64,000 bases of DNA from Adiantum capillus-veneris (taxonomy: Eukaryota > Streptophyta > Polypodiopsida > Polypodiales > Pteridaceae): NCBI GenBank assembly GCA_014529385.2, contig CM043956.1:65259620-65323619 (forward strand). Reading direction: 5' to 3'. The stretch's first letter is position 1. Every line of letters begins with the position of its first letter. Made by a program: the position numbers and the translations under genes. Below the pieces are notes generated by a model. That model was not told where the DNA came from, did not search any database, and worked only from the letters and a program-made list of their open reading frames with translations. Below, piece after piece: positions 22,773-34,517 of this stretch.

Positions 22773-23608
22773 GTGGATAAGTTTAATGGATCCGGCTTCC
22801 ACATTTGGCAAATTAAAGTCAAAGGTTATCTGATGCGAAAAAACCTACGGAACGTGGTCAAGCCTCTCGCACCCAATGAAGCAGGCACTACAACTATAGT
22901 AACTCGAGCCCTCTCTGCCGAGAAACAGAGGAAAGACAAACAAGATTTTGGTATCATTCTAGCTTCCTTAGAAGACAACTTTATTCATTATTTGGATGAT
23001 GTTGATTCTTCAAGTGTTGCCTAGATAGAGTTAGAAAAGTTTTTCGGTGCCAAAGCTAAGTGTTCAAAAATGAGTTTAAAAATGGAATTATATTCTCTTT
23101 GCATGCATGAAGATGAAAACATTGCAGCTTTAGCTAATAGACTAAAGAGCATCAAAACACAGCTAGTTTATGTTGAAGCCCATGTGCCACATGAAGATCT
23201 TATAGTCGTTTTTCGAATAGTCTACCGATAGAATTTTGTCAAATTGTCACTATTTTAAAGGAGAAGGATCCTCTGCCTTCTTTGGATGGTATTGTTAACT
23301 CATTGCACGAAGAAGAGAAACGAGTACCACGAATTAGATCTTTCGTACCAACTGCATATGTAGCTCATGGTTGCACTTCAACTGCAAATTCAAACAGATC
23401 TACTACCAGCACTAGACCTTGTGCGATATGTGGACGCAGCAATCATCAAACCAAGGATTGTTTCAACAAAAATCCTTGCACCCATTGTGGAAAGACTAAT
23501 CATCCTCCGGACAAATTCTTTAAGAAGAATAAGTGGAAAATCAATATGGTTGAAGGTTATGAAGAGGATGCAACACCGATGCTTTTCATAGAAAGTGATG
23601 TCCTATAG
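22773..23608 (+). pseudogene. copia gag (UBN2-type) with zinc knuckles
   Basis: KFNGSGFHIWQIKVKGYL at the start is the copia gag N-terminal signature; no in-frame ATG is seen directly before it. The middle part (about 23025-23280) is in broken frames after a TAG at 23022. The C-terminal part has CAICGRSNHQTKDC, an intact CX2CX4HX4C, and a second knuckle whose last Cys is replaced by Phe (CTHCGKTNHPPDKF). Gag would package element RNA. The stop and frame changes make this copy non-coding. Confidence 0.8.
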
Positions 23609-23872
23609 TTTGCTTTTCTTTAGTCTGTCTTTATGTTTCCTTTATGTCAGTTATTTCTCAATAATTGTATGGGTTATAGACACTGCCATAAAAATATAAT
23701 GGTAAGACCACCCTTTCTTGTTTGGTCAGTATGTCTCACATTGATGGTTGAGGGAAGAACACACACACACCTATGTTATTGTCAAGGGGGGGGGGCTTCT
23801 ACTCATGGTTTCGGGTAAATGAAATCTACCATGGTCTATCTCTCTCAAGTCCATTGTCAGTGATTTGGGCTT

Positions 23873-23884
23873 GAGAGGGGAGGT
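23873..23884 (+). other. polypurine tract
   Basis: GAGAGGGGAGG directly before the 3' LTR start at 23885. Confidence 0.8.
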
Positions 23885-24054
23885 TGTTGGGTATTCAAAC
23901 CCTTTGCAGTGATGTCTAGCATGTGGGAACACCTCATCACACATGCAGAGGCTTAGTGGAGTTTTCATGAGTCAAAGATTGGTCGATATCATTTCACAAA
24001 GTTATATATAGATATTTTAATGCAATCATATAGCGTGTTTTATTGTTCAATTGA

Positions 24055-24130
<76 letters not shown>

Positions 24131-24195
24131 TTTCTCTGCAAGCTGATGCACGCCATGGCTTCTCACCTGCATCCTCCATAGCCTTGTTCTCAATA
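23885..24195 (+). repeat. copia 3' LTR
   Basis: Matches 21826-22140 with scattered substitutions. It contains a (CT)n of different length (about 24056-24127). Confidence 0.9.
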
Positions 24196-24779
24196 GAAGA
24201 AACTATCCACCACGAGTGAAACCTAGTGGGCTGGAGATGAGCTACAACTAAATGGAGTGGAGTTCATGCAACAAGCCGACTACGGTAATTACTTGCATCT
24301 ACTGCTAGCTAAAAGGCTAGAAGTAGTCAAATGCGTCGCCATCACTCTATACGTGCTGAGCGACGAAGGGTAACTAGATCCTATGAAGGGCGATGAATTC
24401 GTGTGGATGTGCTAGCTTGTCAACACCGACATGGTAAGGGTGTAAGTAAGTATTCTACTCTTATGGATAACAGACCAACCACCTTTTCATTTAGGTTTTT
24501 GCAACACATGCATGTGAATATATATGTAGATAGAAAAATCTTCTATCAACAAAAGATTGTGTATCTGTTTGGTGCTACGGTGCTAGGAGAAATCCTTAGC
24601 TCCCCAAACCCTATTATCTTTCTCGTGTTGTACTACCACCACTATTTCAATGTATTCATTTTTATATTATTTTAAATCTATCCACCCAACCCTGTAAGGA
24701 AGCCGTTATAAGCCACTGAGTCATTTGTGACATTAAAAGAAAAACAAATTTGTAATTTCTTGCTCATTGAGTTACTACC

Positions 24780-25880
24780 ATGGCAAGTATCACTTTTCCC
24801 ACATTCAGTGAAAAAAAGGGAGAAGACATCACCACCGATTTTTTGGATGAATTTGACATCGCTTGTGTGGTTTCCAACAAAGATGATGATGCCTCACGAC
24901 TACAAATTTTTCCTCTAATGGGATGAAAGTAGAAACCAAGTCTTGGTACAATGCTTTGTCCCAAGCTACCAAGAATGCCTGCGATGTACTACGTGTGCTG
25001 CCTTTGTGAAGAGGTTTGGTGGAGGCACAACCTCAAAACGTTATGGCAGTTGCTGATAGAGTTAAAGCAAGGAGGTTTGCTAGAATATGCCACTTACAAA
25101 TCCAAGTTATTGGAATTGTGGGAGAGATGGGTTGCCTCACCGGAGGAAGGTGAAGGAGCACCTAATTTCCTAAAGAAGGAGCGTTTCATTGATGGCCTGT
25201 GGTCGCCGCTTAAAGATTTGATGGCTTGTGGTCGCCGATTAAAGAGAAGGTGAAGGGGAGATTGGCAGCAACGTATGAGTTGGCAGTGGAAGTAGCCTGC
25301 CTTAAAAACAAGAAGCTGCACATGTAAGCTAGAGTCAACGAGTCAGAGGAATCGAGCTCAATCCGTGCATCTGGTGCAGCAAGGGCATGCACCTGTCAAA
25401 AATCCAGATCAAGGGAGAGGACAATGAAGACAAAACCAAGAATACCACTGCTACAATTGTGGGGAGGACGGCCATGGCATGTATTACTGGCCACATCTAA
25501 GAAGGTAGAACTTGAATAGAGGAGGAAGAGAGAACCAGATCTCTCCACCAAGGGCAAGACTATCACCATCCAGGAAACTAGATCCCGTTCCACCAGTCCA
25601 AATCCTTCAACCACCTTTACAACCACCACCACCACCACAACCTCTCATTCCACCGCTATCTCCACCACATGCTAGAAACGAAGCAATGAGTGTCATTAGC
25701 TTGGAAGCTAAAGGGAAGGCAAAGGTAGAAGAACCCGTCCGAGAGAAGAACAAAGAAAATTGGAAGGTAGAAGAAGTGGATGCCATGGGAGTGAAGCGTG
25801 TCGGGCACCAAGAAGCCTCTCAACGGGAGGAGAAGATGAAAGGAAAAGGCGAGTCTAGCAAGCAGGCATCTAATGCTTGA
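24780..25880 (+). pseudogene. Ty3/gypsy gag
   Basis: Frame one starts MASITFPTFSEKKGEDITTD, a gypsy gag opening. Frame changes and stops near 24918-24960 follow, then QLLIELKQGGLLEYATYKSK and APNFLKKERFIDGLW, typical of the retrotransposon gag core. A 25-base tandem repeat (GATTTGATGGCTTGTGGTCGCC-like, 25200-25240) breaks the frame. A zinc knuckle CYNCGEDGHGMYYW (about 25450-25490) has lost its last Cys. The 25512-25880 frame is a Pro/Lys-rich linker towards protease. Confidence 0.75.
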
Positions 25881-26002
25881 TGGAAGATCGACATTGTGGA
25901 TTTTTCACTAGGTGAGTATGCTAACCATATGACCTAGTCTAGGATGTATTGATGCAGGGTCCAAAGATAACCTGGCCCTAATTACTCCATCTTGCACCAA
26001 GG

Positions 26003-26448
26003 ATGAGGAGACAATGGACGAAGATGGTAAGTAGTAGAAAGTCAAGACCAAGGATAGTTGGGGCTATCTCTGGGAGGAATCTTAACGGAATCCTACCAAT
26101 CATGGATGCCCACGTCAAGGGACAATGTATCTCAAACGTCTATATAGATGGTGGCACACAGATATGCGTCATGAATGAGAAAATGATGCACCATCTAGGC
26201 CTAGAGGTAAGTAGGCTGGCACTTGTCGAGCTAAAATGGCAAATACCGTTAGAGTAAAGTGCGTAGGCATTGTGAATGCAGTCAAAGTGAAGGAATTCAA
26301 CACAAAAGTAGAGGTGGAAATTTTTGTCATGCCACACAAAGGGAAGGGCTACCCTATAATTCTTGGAAGACCATGGCTCATGGCAATGGAAGCTAAGCAA
26401 GACTGGAGTACCAGAATGATCCAAATGAAGGATGCTAAAACCCACTAG
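26003..26448 (+). pseudogene. Ty3/gypsy aspartic protease
   Basis: VYIDGGTQICVMNEKM (about 26140-26185) is the active-site region; D-G-G stands where D-S/T-G is usual, as in several plant gypsy lineages. The second half is in a different frame (26236-26448) and ends with YPIILGRPWL, the conserved hydrophobic-G motif. A frameshift near 26250 separates the halves. Confidence 0.75.
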
Positions 26449-27604
26449 TGACTCTTTGACCACCTCAAGAGAAGAGACGACAACAACCGAAGAGAGTGAC
26501 AGTAGCATCGAAGTGATGGGGGTCATCCTCAAAGACCCAAAAAGATTGACACAATCTAAAACACCACTGGAGAACCAAGAGGAACCATCAGGCACGCAAC
26601 CTTTGGTGGATACAAGTAACTTACATCAGATGCTCTCCAGTGAGTTAACTAGTGAAAAGAGGAAAGAATATGTCTCTATGCTGAGTAACTTCACCACATT
26701 GTTCATTGATGGTTATGACAAGATCACATGCATCATAGTGGTACAACACCGCATAAGGCTCAAGGAAGGAAGGAAGACTATAGTGCAAAAGCTCAGAAGG
26801 CTTGGGGTAATTCAACAAGAAGAATTGCTCAAGGACGTGAGGAAGTTGCTACAAGCAGGTTTCTTTTATCCCGTCGAAGACTCAAAGTGGGTCTCTCCAA
26901 TAGTAGTCGCACCAAAGAAGAATGGTAAGCGGAGAGTTTGTGTAGACTACAAACCTCTCAACTCACTCACAAAGAGGGATCATTTTCCCCTCCCATTTCA
27001 AGATGAAATTCTCAATGAGGTAGCAGGTCATGAGCGCTACACAGTATGTGATGGCTACTTAGGCTACTGCTAGATTAGCGTTACGAAAGAAGACCAAAAA
27101 AAGACAACTTTCATAACACCATGGGGATGTTTTTCTTACAGAGTGATGCCTTTTGGACTCACCAATGCTCCAGCCACATTCCAACGCTATGTAAATTTTG
27201 TCTTCAATCCATACTTTGGCAAGTCAATACAAGTTTTCATAGATGATTTTGCATCTACAGTTCTCGCTCCCTCCATTTGAGCAATGTCTATGATGGCGTG
27301 GCTAGGCTGCAAACCTTCAGTGGCCAACTTAACGTGGATAAGTGTCACATTGGTGAAAGCAAGGTGACTCTGCTTGGCCATGTAATTTTAGAAAAAGGGA
27401 TTGAGACTGACCCTAGCAAGATTCAATCTTTAGTATCTTTGTCATCACCCACCACAGCTAAGCAATTGGTCTCTTTCCTTTAGAAGGTAAGGTATTTGAG
27501 CAGGTTCATTCACTTGCTCTCTTAGGTGGTTCTCCCTCTACAACAAATCACCCATAAAGATGTCTTCCTATGGAGTGAAGAAAATGTGCTCTTGTTCAAC
27601 TTGT
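26432..27604 (+). pseudogene. Ty3/gypsy reverse transcriptase, truncated
   Basis: KWVSPIVVAPKKNGKRRVCV (from about 26886), FPLPFQDEILNEVAG and YTVCDGYLGYC then a TAG at 27071. The sequence resumes with FSYRVMPFGLTNAPATFQRY and the catalytic FIDD (about 27237-27248), then LLGHVILEKGIETDPSKI in another frame (27277-27483). RNase H begins near 27570 but stops at the junction near 27604. It carries at least three stops or frameshifts. Confidence 0.85.
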
Positions 27605-28061
27605 TAGGATCATGCTCTGTGATCCCCAAGGTGTACGTGGTGTGCCAATCGGTGAATTATCTACTGAAGAGAGTGGTGGACGCTCTCTTGGTGGTGTGGA
27701 CGCATCGGTAGAACCGCTACCACAACAACCACCGCATCCACAACAATCACCACCTCCAGAACGATGCCTATCTCGTCTTGAGGATGAAACACTAATCAGT
27801 GTAGGGGACACACAAGTCCTAGGCGTAGGGGGCACACTCGACTGAGGTGTGGGGCCAGTCGATGTAGGGGTGCACACTAGTCTCGAGCGTAGGGTCGGTC
27901 ATAGCAGGTCTAGAGGAACTTGCTACCCAAAGGTTATGTGCCATCACGATCTTCTCTAGAGTGAATTGAGACAAAAACGAGCCCATCTTCTCGGGTGACA
28001 TGCCGGCCGGAGTGATAAGAAAACTAAAACTAGGAGAGTATGGATCATCGTCAGTGGCCAT
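27605..28061 (-). pseudogene. unidentified minus-strand frame, possibly the second ORF of a CACTA element
   Basis: The frame from an ATG at 28061 (MATDDDPYSPSFSFLITPAG...) runs 80 codons to 27819; a second, Cys/Ser/Pro-rich frame overlaps to 27605. It lies downstream of the CACTA transposase relic on the same strand, the usual place of a CACTA accessory ORF, but I recognise no domain. Confidence 0.3.
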
Positions 28062-28282
28062 GTCTAATCATACACAAAAAACACCCACAAAATACATTAG
28101 TTTACAGAAGAAACTCTTATTCAGTACAGATAACAAATAAACGAAGCTACAACACAAATGAATGAATCTAAACTGTATCGTAGACTAATAAAAAGAGTTC
28201 TACAAAAGAGTTCCTAGTAAAAATCATTAGTTAATCTCTCATCTTTTATGAGATCTGATGCATCAAAGATGTTTATGTCAAT

Positions 28283-29178
28283 CTATACTTTTGAATCTTT
28301 GTCATCAAACTCTACTTCTTTGTCGCTCTCCACATCAGCTTCAGTATTTGACACATCATCTCTAGGTTCAGATAATTGCTCACTGCTGACATCCACCTCA
28401 AAATCTAAACTTAAAGTTTCCATCGGTCCTACGCTTTGTTCATGAATCACCTCTTGGACCTCAACGTCCAATCCTTCACACACTTTCTTGATTTGTGGAG
28501 CAACTTGAACGACATAGAGTCAGCACGGTTTAGATAGATCATTCTCATCATTTTTTATCCATAGTGGATTGTGTGTGAACACAAATTGTTCACAATGCTG
28601 TGGAAGTACGGATGTATCCCGCACATCTGTCCACACCCGCCTAGAGTTCACTTGAATCAATCCACTCTTGTATCAAAATTTCTAAAGGTAATCTTCAAGA
28701 TGTCTTGTATGTAGCCAAAGTATTCAAGTTGGCTAGTCCCTGTGTTCTCATCCCTGGCACTACTCCTACTTTCTTGGAGAAGCTTGCCCTAAAACCACTA
28801 TCAAAAGTGACCCTTTTTTCATTGATCTGTTGCACTCTGAGTGTTTCTCATGCGACCACATAGATCCATATTTTTGATACTGCAGCCACAAAATTGAAAG
28901 AGACTAAAAGTTATTAAAGCAATGTGATCATGTGGAGCTCAACAAGGAAGTTGTGAAAATATACATGCCAATTGCAACCCCTTGACATCTCCTCTTCCTC
29001 TTCAGTAATCAACACTCCATTCCTCTTTGCCTCTGAGATTGTCACATCTAACCACCGCCCAGTTCGAAAGTCAAGAAATCTTTGAAGATGATCTGGAAAA
29101 GGAAGGTTTCTAGTGGCACGGTTGCGCTTGAATTGCAGGTGATCTATTAAGCATTGTTGCTTTTTCCCTTTGTACCTC
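28283..29178 (-). pseudogene. CACTA transposase, C-terminal part (left of the giant insertion)
   Basis: From 29178 downwards the minus strand reads YKGKKQQCLIDHLQFKRN...RNLPFPDHLQRFLDFRTG... and EEEEEMSRGCNWHVYFHN, a pattern seen near the C-terminus of plant TNP2-type transposases. Further on, LEYFGYIQDILKITFRNFD and TSVLPQHCEQFVFTHNPLW...LYVVQVAPQ resemble DUF4216, followed by a Glu/Asp-rich tail (VDVSSEQLSEPRDD) ending at 28283. Several stops and frame changes occur. The upstream coding part continues at 51041-51390 beyond the inserted retrotransposon. Confidence 0.55.
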
Positions 29179-30113
29179 TGTTAATTGAAGATTGGCGGCT
29201 ACACTCAACTGAAGATTGGCAGAATGCAAAAAGAAAGAAATCTTACGTAGTCATTCTCTGATTAAGAAAACCTATAATTTCATTTGTAAATACTTGGGAC
29301 TTGCAGAAGTTTCCAATTTTGTATATTATTTGTTGCCATTAGACTGAGTAGGATGTTACTTTGGAACATGAAATATTGTATTTGGAAGGTATTTATACCA
29401 AATTTTGACCTTAGTGAAGAGGACCCTTTGTTCATTTTATGAGGTGTCTGTGAGAAGCGTATTTTGTGTACGAGAGAGAGTGAGAGTTTATCTTGACGCT
29501 ACGTGCAGACTGGTGGTTGGAATCGAGTGCGGAGAAGTGCAACATGTTACCCCCGGAGAGAGCTACATGCCAACACCTACATTGCATGTGTACGGCCCGG
29601 CTTCACGAGATTGACCCGCGAGATATTTTTGGTGATTCGGTGAGCATACGGTGTCTGTTTTTGCAGTTCAGCATATCCACATGTTCGTATTGAGTAGAGC
29701 TACCCATTAGGCACCTTAGTTTTCAGAAACAACGACCTGCAAAAACCTGTCATACAGCCTTTGTGATTTTTCCCTTGGTGTTTTAGGGTAGGGCTTTGGG
29801 TCACGGACCATAGGGAGAGTGGCCTATTGGTGTTAATATGATATCCCTCAAGTCTCGTAGCGTTTCAAGAACGTCTGATGGGTATTTGGCTCTTGGAGGC
29901 ATTGTAGGAAATCTCCTCCTGTGTACTTTTGAAGGTTGTAACTTAGACATTCTGTAGAGACCTCTGTAGGAAGTAGTCAATAGTTGGTCGAGTGTAGGTT
30001 GATACCCTATGCTTGCTTCCACGCGCCTGCTGGTCGAGCTTTGTCCTTACCTGACAAATCTAGTTAGGTGAGTTCTCGTTGTGCTGACGTCCGTCGCGGC
30101 GTATCCGCCAACA
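29179..30113 (+). repeat. giant element 5' LTR
   Basis: 935 bp. A TATTTATA box lies at 29390-29397. Over the first ~130 bases about 11 sites differ from the 3' LTR by eye, all of them transitions. Confidence 0.9.
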
Positions 30114-30114
30114 T

Positions 30115-30132
30115 TGGCGCCGCTGTCGAGGA
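30115..30132 (+). other. primer-binding site
   Basis: TGGCGCCGCTGTCGAGGA one base after the LTR end. The TGGCGCC start is common to plant Tat/Athila-type gypsy elements; the tRNA (possibly Asp) is not verified. Confidence 0.65.
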
Positions 30133-30231
30133 CGAAAACCCTAGGTAGGTTACTGAGACTAGTCCTTGAGTATAGGGATTGTCTGGCTTGCCAGAGTCTT
30201 ATTTTACATTTATATAGGATCAGAGGGTGGT

Positions 30232-30423
30232 GGACTCTCTAGATCTTAGGAGGAGTCTAGGGAGCATGTGTCTGGCCAAGATCCTTCAACTTAGGTAGTA
30301 TTAGGTAGGAGAGTAGGAGTTGGTGTGGTAGAGGTGGTGAAATGATAGCTTGAGAGTCCGTGGGAGGCCAGGAAGCAACCGACACACATACTCCCTAGAC
30401 TCCTCCTAAGACCTAGAGAGTCC
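30232..30423. repeat. long inverted repeat in the leader
   Basis: 30232-30272 and 30381-30423 are complementary with few mismatches (GGACTCTCTAG.TCTTAGGAG, then GAGTCTAGGGAG). The loop is about 108 bases. Confidence 0.85.
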
Positions 30424-30639
30424 ATGATGAGTAGGAGTAGGGTAAGTAGGACATCATGATTTATGATCTGGAGCACTTATTGCATGTTATATTTGTTGTT
30501 AGGCTCATCAAAGAGTTGTAAAAGACGATAAATTTTTTTAAGAAGTTTAATTGAAGTCCAAAAGTTTCTGTGAGTATTGCTGAGAGATATTCAGAGCATA
30601 GGGAAGCCCACTAACAGAGAAAAAGTAAATTTTAAGGTA

Positions 30640-31680
30640 GTAGACATCCTACGTGTAGAATGTCTATAGGGTGATCTAGCCAGAAGTTGGAGAATCTGAG
30701 TTGACCAGAGTGTTTAGAAGATAGGTTTTACCCTATTTCCACCTGGAAAGTGGAAGATTGACCATATCTTGATAGATTGTGGCCAAAAGACAGGAATTTC
30801 TAGACATCCTACCCAAATTGTGCCAAGGCATAATTTTGAGACCAAAACCATAGGATGTCTTCATGTGCATGATCTACATGATTTATTGAGTGCATGTGAA
30901 AGGTTTCATCTCAATTGAGTGAGAAAATTGGAGTTTAAGAAAACTTTAGCATTTTTGACTGAAAAAAGTCTAGAATAGCTAAGTTTGGAGTATTTTGACA
31001 TTCAAACACCAATCTAAGAACAACTGGGAGTTCAGCACATTAAGGAAAGTCTGTGGACCAAGTAGGGTTAAAATCTGATGCAAAAGACATCTTACGCGTA
31101 GGCTGTCTAATGCATGATTAAAAGCCCAAAACCATATTTCAGACATATCAAGCTCTCATATAGCCTTAGACAAACCTCCTAGTCAAGTTTGGTCCAATTT
31201 GGAGTTGATTTGACTGGTGAATTCATCAAAACGGACATTAGGCTTCTGAAACAGATTTCTGATCAGTTGATCAGCTTATAGGTACCCAAACCAAAAAGTA
31301 AAAACAGTTGGGAGCTCAGTACATCAAAGGAAAGCTACATTGCAAATTTTAGATGAAACAAAGCAAAAAGACATCCTACGCGTAGGATGTCTACAGGGTC
31401 ATTTCTTGGATAAAATTAAACTGTTGACATACCTAGAGGTTCTAATTGACTTAAGGGTTCCAGAAATTCTCTCAGAAGTGAAATTGGACTTTGTTTGACC
31501 TTTTGACGGAGCTAAGACAGAATTAAGACTTTACCTCTAGAATGACAAACACTTGGGTGTTGTACAATCCAAAATTGGCAGACCTAATTAAGAGCATCAG
31601 AAGTGTATAGAGTACAGTAGTGGTTGAATTTAACCCTCCAGTTGTACCAACCATTACTAAGACTACCTCTAGTGGTTAAA
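30640..31680 (+). repeat. leader palindromes at ~284-bp spacing
   Basis: Sites of a 24-bp palindrome (half-site AGACATCCTACG) lie at 30642-30665 (imperfect), 30802-30860 (arms split by 38 bases), 31085-31108 (imperfect) and 31369-31392 (perfect). 30802, 31085 and 31369 are 283 and 284 bases apart. Text between sites is loosely similar, suggesting degenerate tandem units. Confidence 0.75.
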
Positions 31681-31814
31681 TGCTTTGATTCGATTGATGC
31701 CGAAATTAAACGCTTGTGTACATGTATATTCAGCAGTAAGGCAAGAAGTTGTGCGAAAATTGATCCCTTGCCAAGTAAGTGGTTGGATTTGTGATAAATT
31801 GCATTATAAGTTTG

Positions 31815-32377
31815 ATGAATTTAAGATCAGGAAGACACATTCCTAGAGACCAAAAAGTGGCAGGTGATCAGGGTAGCTTAGTATCCACTGAGGAGAGCGT
31901 AACTCAGGCAAGGCTAGATCCATTAGCCCCAATCATTGAGGAAGGTAGTGATACTGACACTTCATCAAATAAGTCCTTCATGATGGTAGTCAATAGTCCG
32001 GAGGTTTCTCCGGTGAAGGACTAATGCTAGGAGGAAGTACCTCCCAAAACCCTTTGAACAATTCCAAGTTCACTATAATCTTCTTAGAAGGAACAAACTC
32101 TCGGGGAGCCCTAGTTTATTCTGACTATCGGGGACGCAAGTGTATTTGTATAGAGGAATGGCCTTCTCAGAGACTAGAGATAATTCAAGTCTATGATGAT
32201 GGAGATAGATTCCAAGATGAAAAGGGGAACCACTATCTGATAGTTAGCAACCCTGAGGATTACAATAGGTATGCAGATAATGTGGCAAAAGGAAAAATGG
32301 TCTCAAAAACTCAAGAGCCGCCCCCAAAAATTGATCGACCTAGATCACTTTTTATGTATGATAAAAAAACAACCTGA
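31815..32377 (+). pseudogene. gypsy gag, N-terminal frames
   Basis: An ATG at 31815 opens MNLRSGRHIPRDQ, close to the L-R-S-G start of many Tat/Athila gag proteins, and stops at 32024. A second frame (32024-32377) contains WPSQRLEIIQVYDDGDRFQD. Neither has a recognised fold; together with 32495-33049 they precede the gag core. Confidence 0.5.
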
Positions 32378-32494
32378 GTCTCTACCTATAATGAGAATGT
32401 AGAAATTTACAAGCATGAGAGCTAGGGAGTAGTCTCTTACTTTCGATGCAAAGAACCCTTCCCAAATGAATTAAGCAATGACAAGGTTCTTTAC

Positions 32495-33600
32495 TTGTTC
32501 TCTTATGAAATTTCTATGGGGAAGGATATCATTTTTGTTGATAGGTATGGGCGAAAATACAAACGAATTTTGCCAAAGAAGGTAGATAAGGCAACAGTTC
32601 TAGAAACATCAACATATGTCTCCGAAGAAGTACCAAGGTCCACCTATATCCCTAGAAAGTCAACAAATCCATTTTCAGAGGAGTATGACGCAACATCACA
32701 TTCTAACCGACAGCAGACGTTCAACTACCAGAACCATCAGGCAACCCAACCATCATTGCAGGCATTGCTTCAACAAAGTGCAACATTAGAACAAGACCGA
32801 AATAGAGGTGGTTATCCAGCCGCACGAGGGCTAAGAGATTTACAAGAACCACCACTCTATTCACAGTATCAAGGTAAGAGTAAGCCAAAAACTCAAGAGT
32901 CGGAAGAGCTCGGAAGACAACCCATAGAACGAGTTCGAAGATATGAACCACCTCTTCCAAGAACCGTACTAAATTATGGCTTAGGAGCACCTCTGGGAGA
33001 GGAACCCTCCCACTACAGAAGGCTAGAGGAGATATATCGAGTAAGATGAGGAGAACCAATTATGAGATTTGTAAACCATCGTAGAATTAGACCTTCTCAG
33101 GTGCAAAAATGGGTAAACAAGAAATACACGGGAAACAGAGATCGTAGGGATCATGTAGCAGCCTTCGTGTGTGTAATTAAAGCTGAAGAAGTTTTGGACT
33201 TCCCTACTCAATTTGCAGAGTTTGGACTTACCCTAGAAGAGGATGCCGCCACTTGGTTTGACTCTGTGGAGCGTAGATATTTTGAGTCTGTGGAGGAGGT
33301 TTTTGATGAGTTTATTGAGGAATTCTCACAAAGGGGGATAGCTCATAATACAGTCTCACAAATCCATAAATTCAAATAGAAAGAAGGGGAATCTGTGTGA
33401 AAGGCAGCCCTACGACTAAAGAGATATGTGAAGTTCTACCCGGTGGAAGAACTACCAACCCAGTCCAGACTTATGATTATATTTATTCAAGGATTGAGAA
33501 ACTCAGATCTCCAGAAGGATTTACATATGAAGAGGAGCACAACGTTAAATGAGTTAACTAAGGAAGCTTTTGCGGAATTGAGTATGAGCATACATTTGCA
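32495..33600 (+). pseudogene. gypsy gag, linker and core
   Basis: 32495-33049 is a Gln/Pro/Arg-rich segment. After a stop the same frame continues (33062-33379) with FVCVIKAEEV, GLTLEEDAATWFDSVERRYF and DEFIEEFSQRG, the retrotransposon gag core. It then reads through a TAG and a TGA into KAALRLKRYVKFYPVEELP...LMIIFIQGL. No zinc knuckle is present: the frame jumps to the second half of protease near 33600, indicating an internal deletion. Confidence 0.7.
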
Positions 33601-33882
33601 ATAGTTGATTTTGACAAAAAGAACAATTATGAGATCATCTTGGGAAGACCATTCATGAGACAATTAAAGATGGTACAAGATTGGGGTTATGACCACATAT
33701 ACCTCAGACGTGGGGAGACCACAATCAAAATATACCTAAAAGACCCTAGTTACAAGGATGTGAACCAGACACCAATGGAAGAGTTTGATTCGGCTACATT
33801 GGCAGGGTCCGAACTCCTAGCATGGTTAGGGCAGAAAAAAAAGAGATATGGATGTGCGGAGCTTCACATTGTGGAAGCTTGA
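33590..33882 (+). pseudogene. gypsy protease, C-terminal half only
   Basis: FDKKNNYEIILGRPFMRQL matches the end of plant gypsy aspartic proteases. The catalytic D-S/T-G half is missing, apparently deleted together with the gag zinc knuckle. Confidence 0.65.
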
Positions 33883-34406
33883 AAAGAGAGGAATGCATCT
33901 TAGAAAGAGCTATTGAGGACAAGGATCATATTCCAGAACCTTTTCCCAAAGATGCCTTAGAACCTCTGAAATGGGAACACATACTAGCAACATTCGATAT
34001 ATGTACCATTACAGATAGCCCAACAACAAAATTTTGTGATAAGGATGGCTATGATGTGCTACCCTATTACATGGTAAACCTTATACCAGCAGGAGATGAG
34101 AATGTAGACTCACCAGAACAAGAAGAGTTTTATAACTCCTCTGAGCATCTGGAATTAAGTAACGATGCAGATAACGAGTGTTCAGACGGCTCAAGCGAGC
34201 GTGGGGAGACAATCGCAGATATCAAGTTTTATGATTTTGCAAATCAACACCCTAGACGCCAAGAACACTATAAAAAAAGAGCAAAAAACAAGATTAGAGA
34301 AAACCTAATGCCTAGAATAAAAGATAAAACTCACTATCTAATGATAGTCAAGGCAGAGGATTGTGTAAAAGACCAAATATCAAAGAGATTCTCAAGAGTT
34401 CAATGA
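33822..34406 (+). pseudogene. acidic linker between protease and RT
   Basis: 194 codons, Glu/Asp-rich (NDADNECSDGSSERGE), no recognised domain. Its position fits the variable spacer ahead of RT in large gypsy polyproteins. Confidence 0.4.
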
Positions 34407-34517
34407 GAAAGGACACATGAGGAGATAAAACAAGCATGGAAGACTAAAACAGAAACAAAATCAAGAAAATCTCAATAATCAAAACAGGAAAAGACAAAAG
34501 ATCCATAGTGGACCAAA

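Larger units (their letters stand above)
21821..24200 (+). mobile_element. gag-only Ty1/copia element with 5-bp target duplication
   Basis: LTRs 21826-22140 and 23885-24195 are near-identical, begin TGTTGGG and end CTCAACA or CTCAATA. The flanks are GAAGA on both sides (21821-21825 and 24196-24200). The internal 1.74 kb has a tRNA-Met-type primer site, a gag region and a polypurine tract but no protease, integrase or RT. It is non-autonomous and must have used enzymes made elsewhere. Confidence 0.9.
20335..27604 (+). mobile_element. degenerate Ty3/gypsy element, interrupted and 3'-truncated
   Basis: In plus orientation: an LTR-like region with TATAAAA at 20474, a primer-site-like TGGTGCCCCCACTGAGGAG (21042-21060), a gag-like frame with a zinc-knuckle pattern, a nested copia element (21826-24195), then gag, protease and RT. 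The pol sequence stops abruptly near 27604, where unrelated minus-strand CACTA-like sequence begins. The left boundary is uncertain and no 3' LTR is found. Confidence 0.6.
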
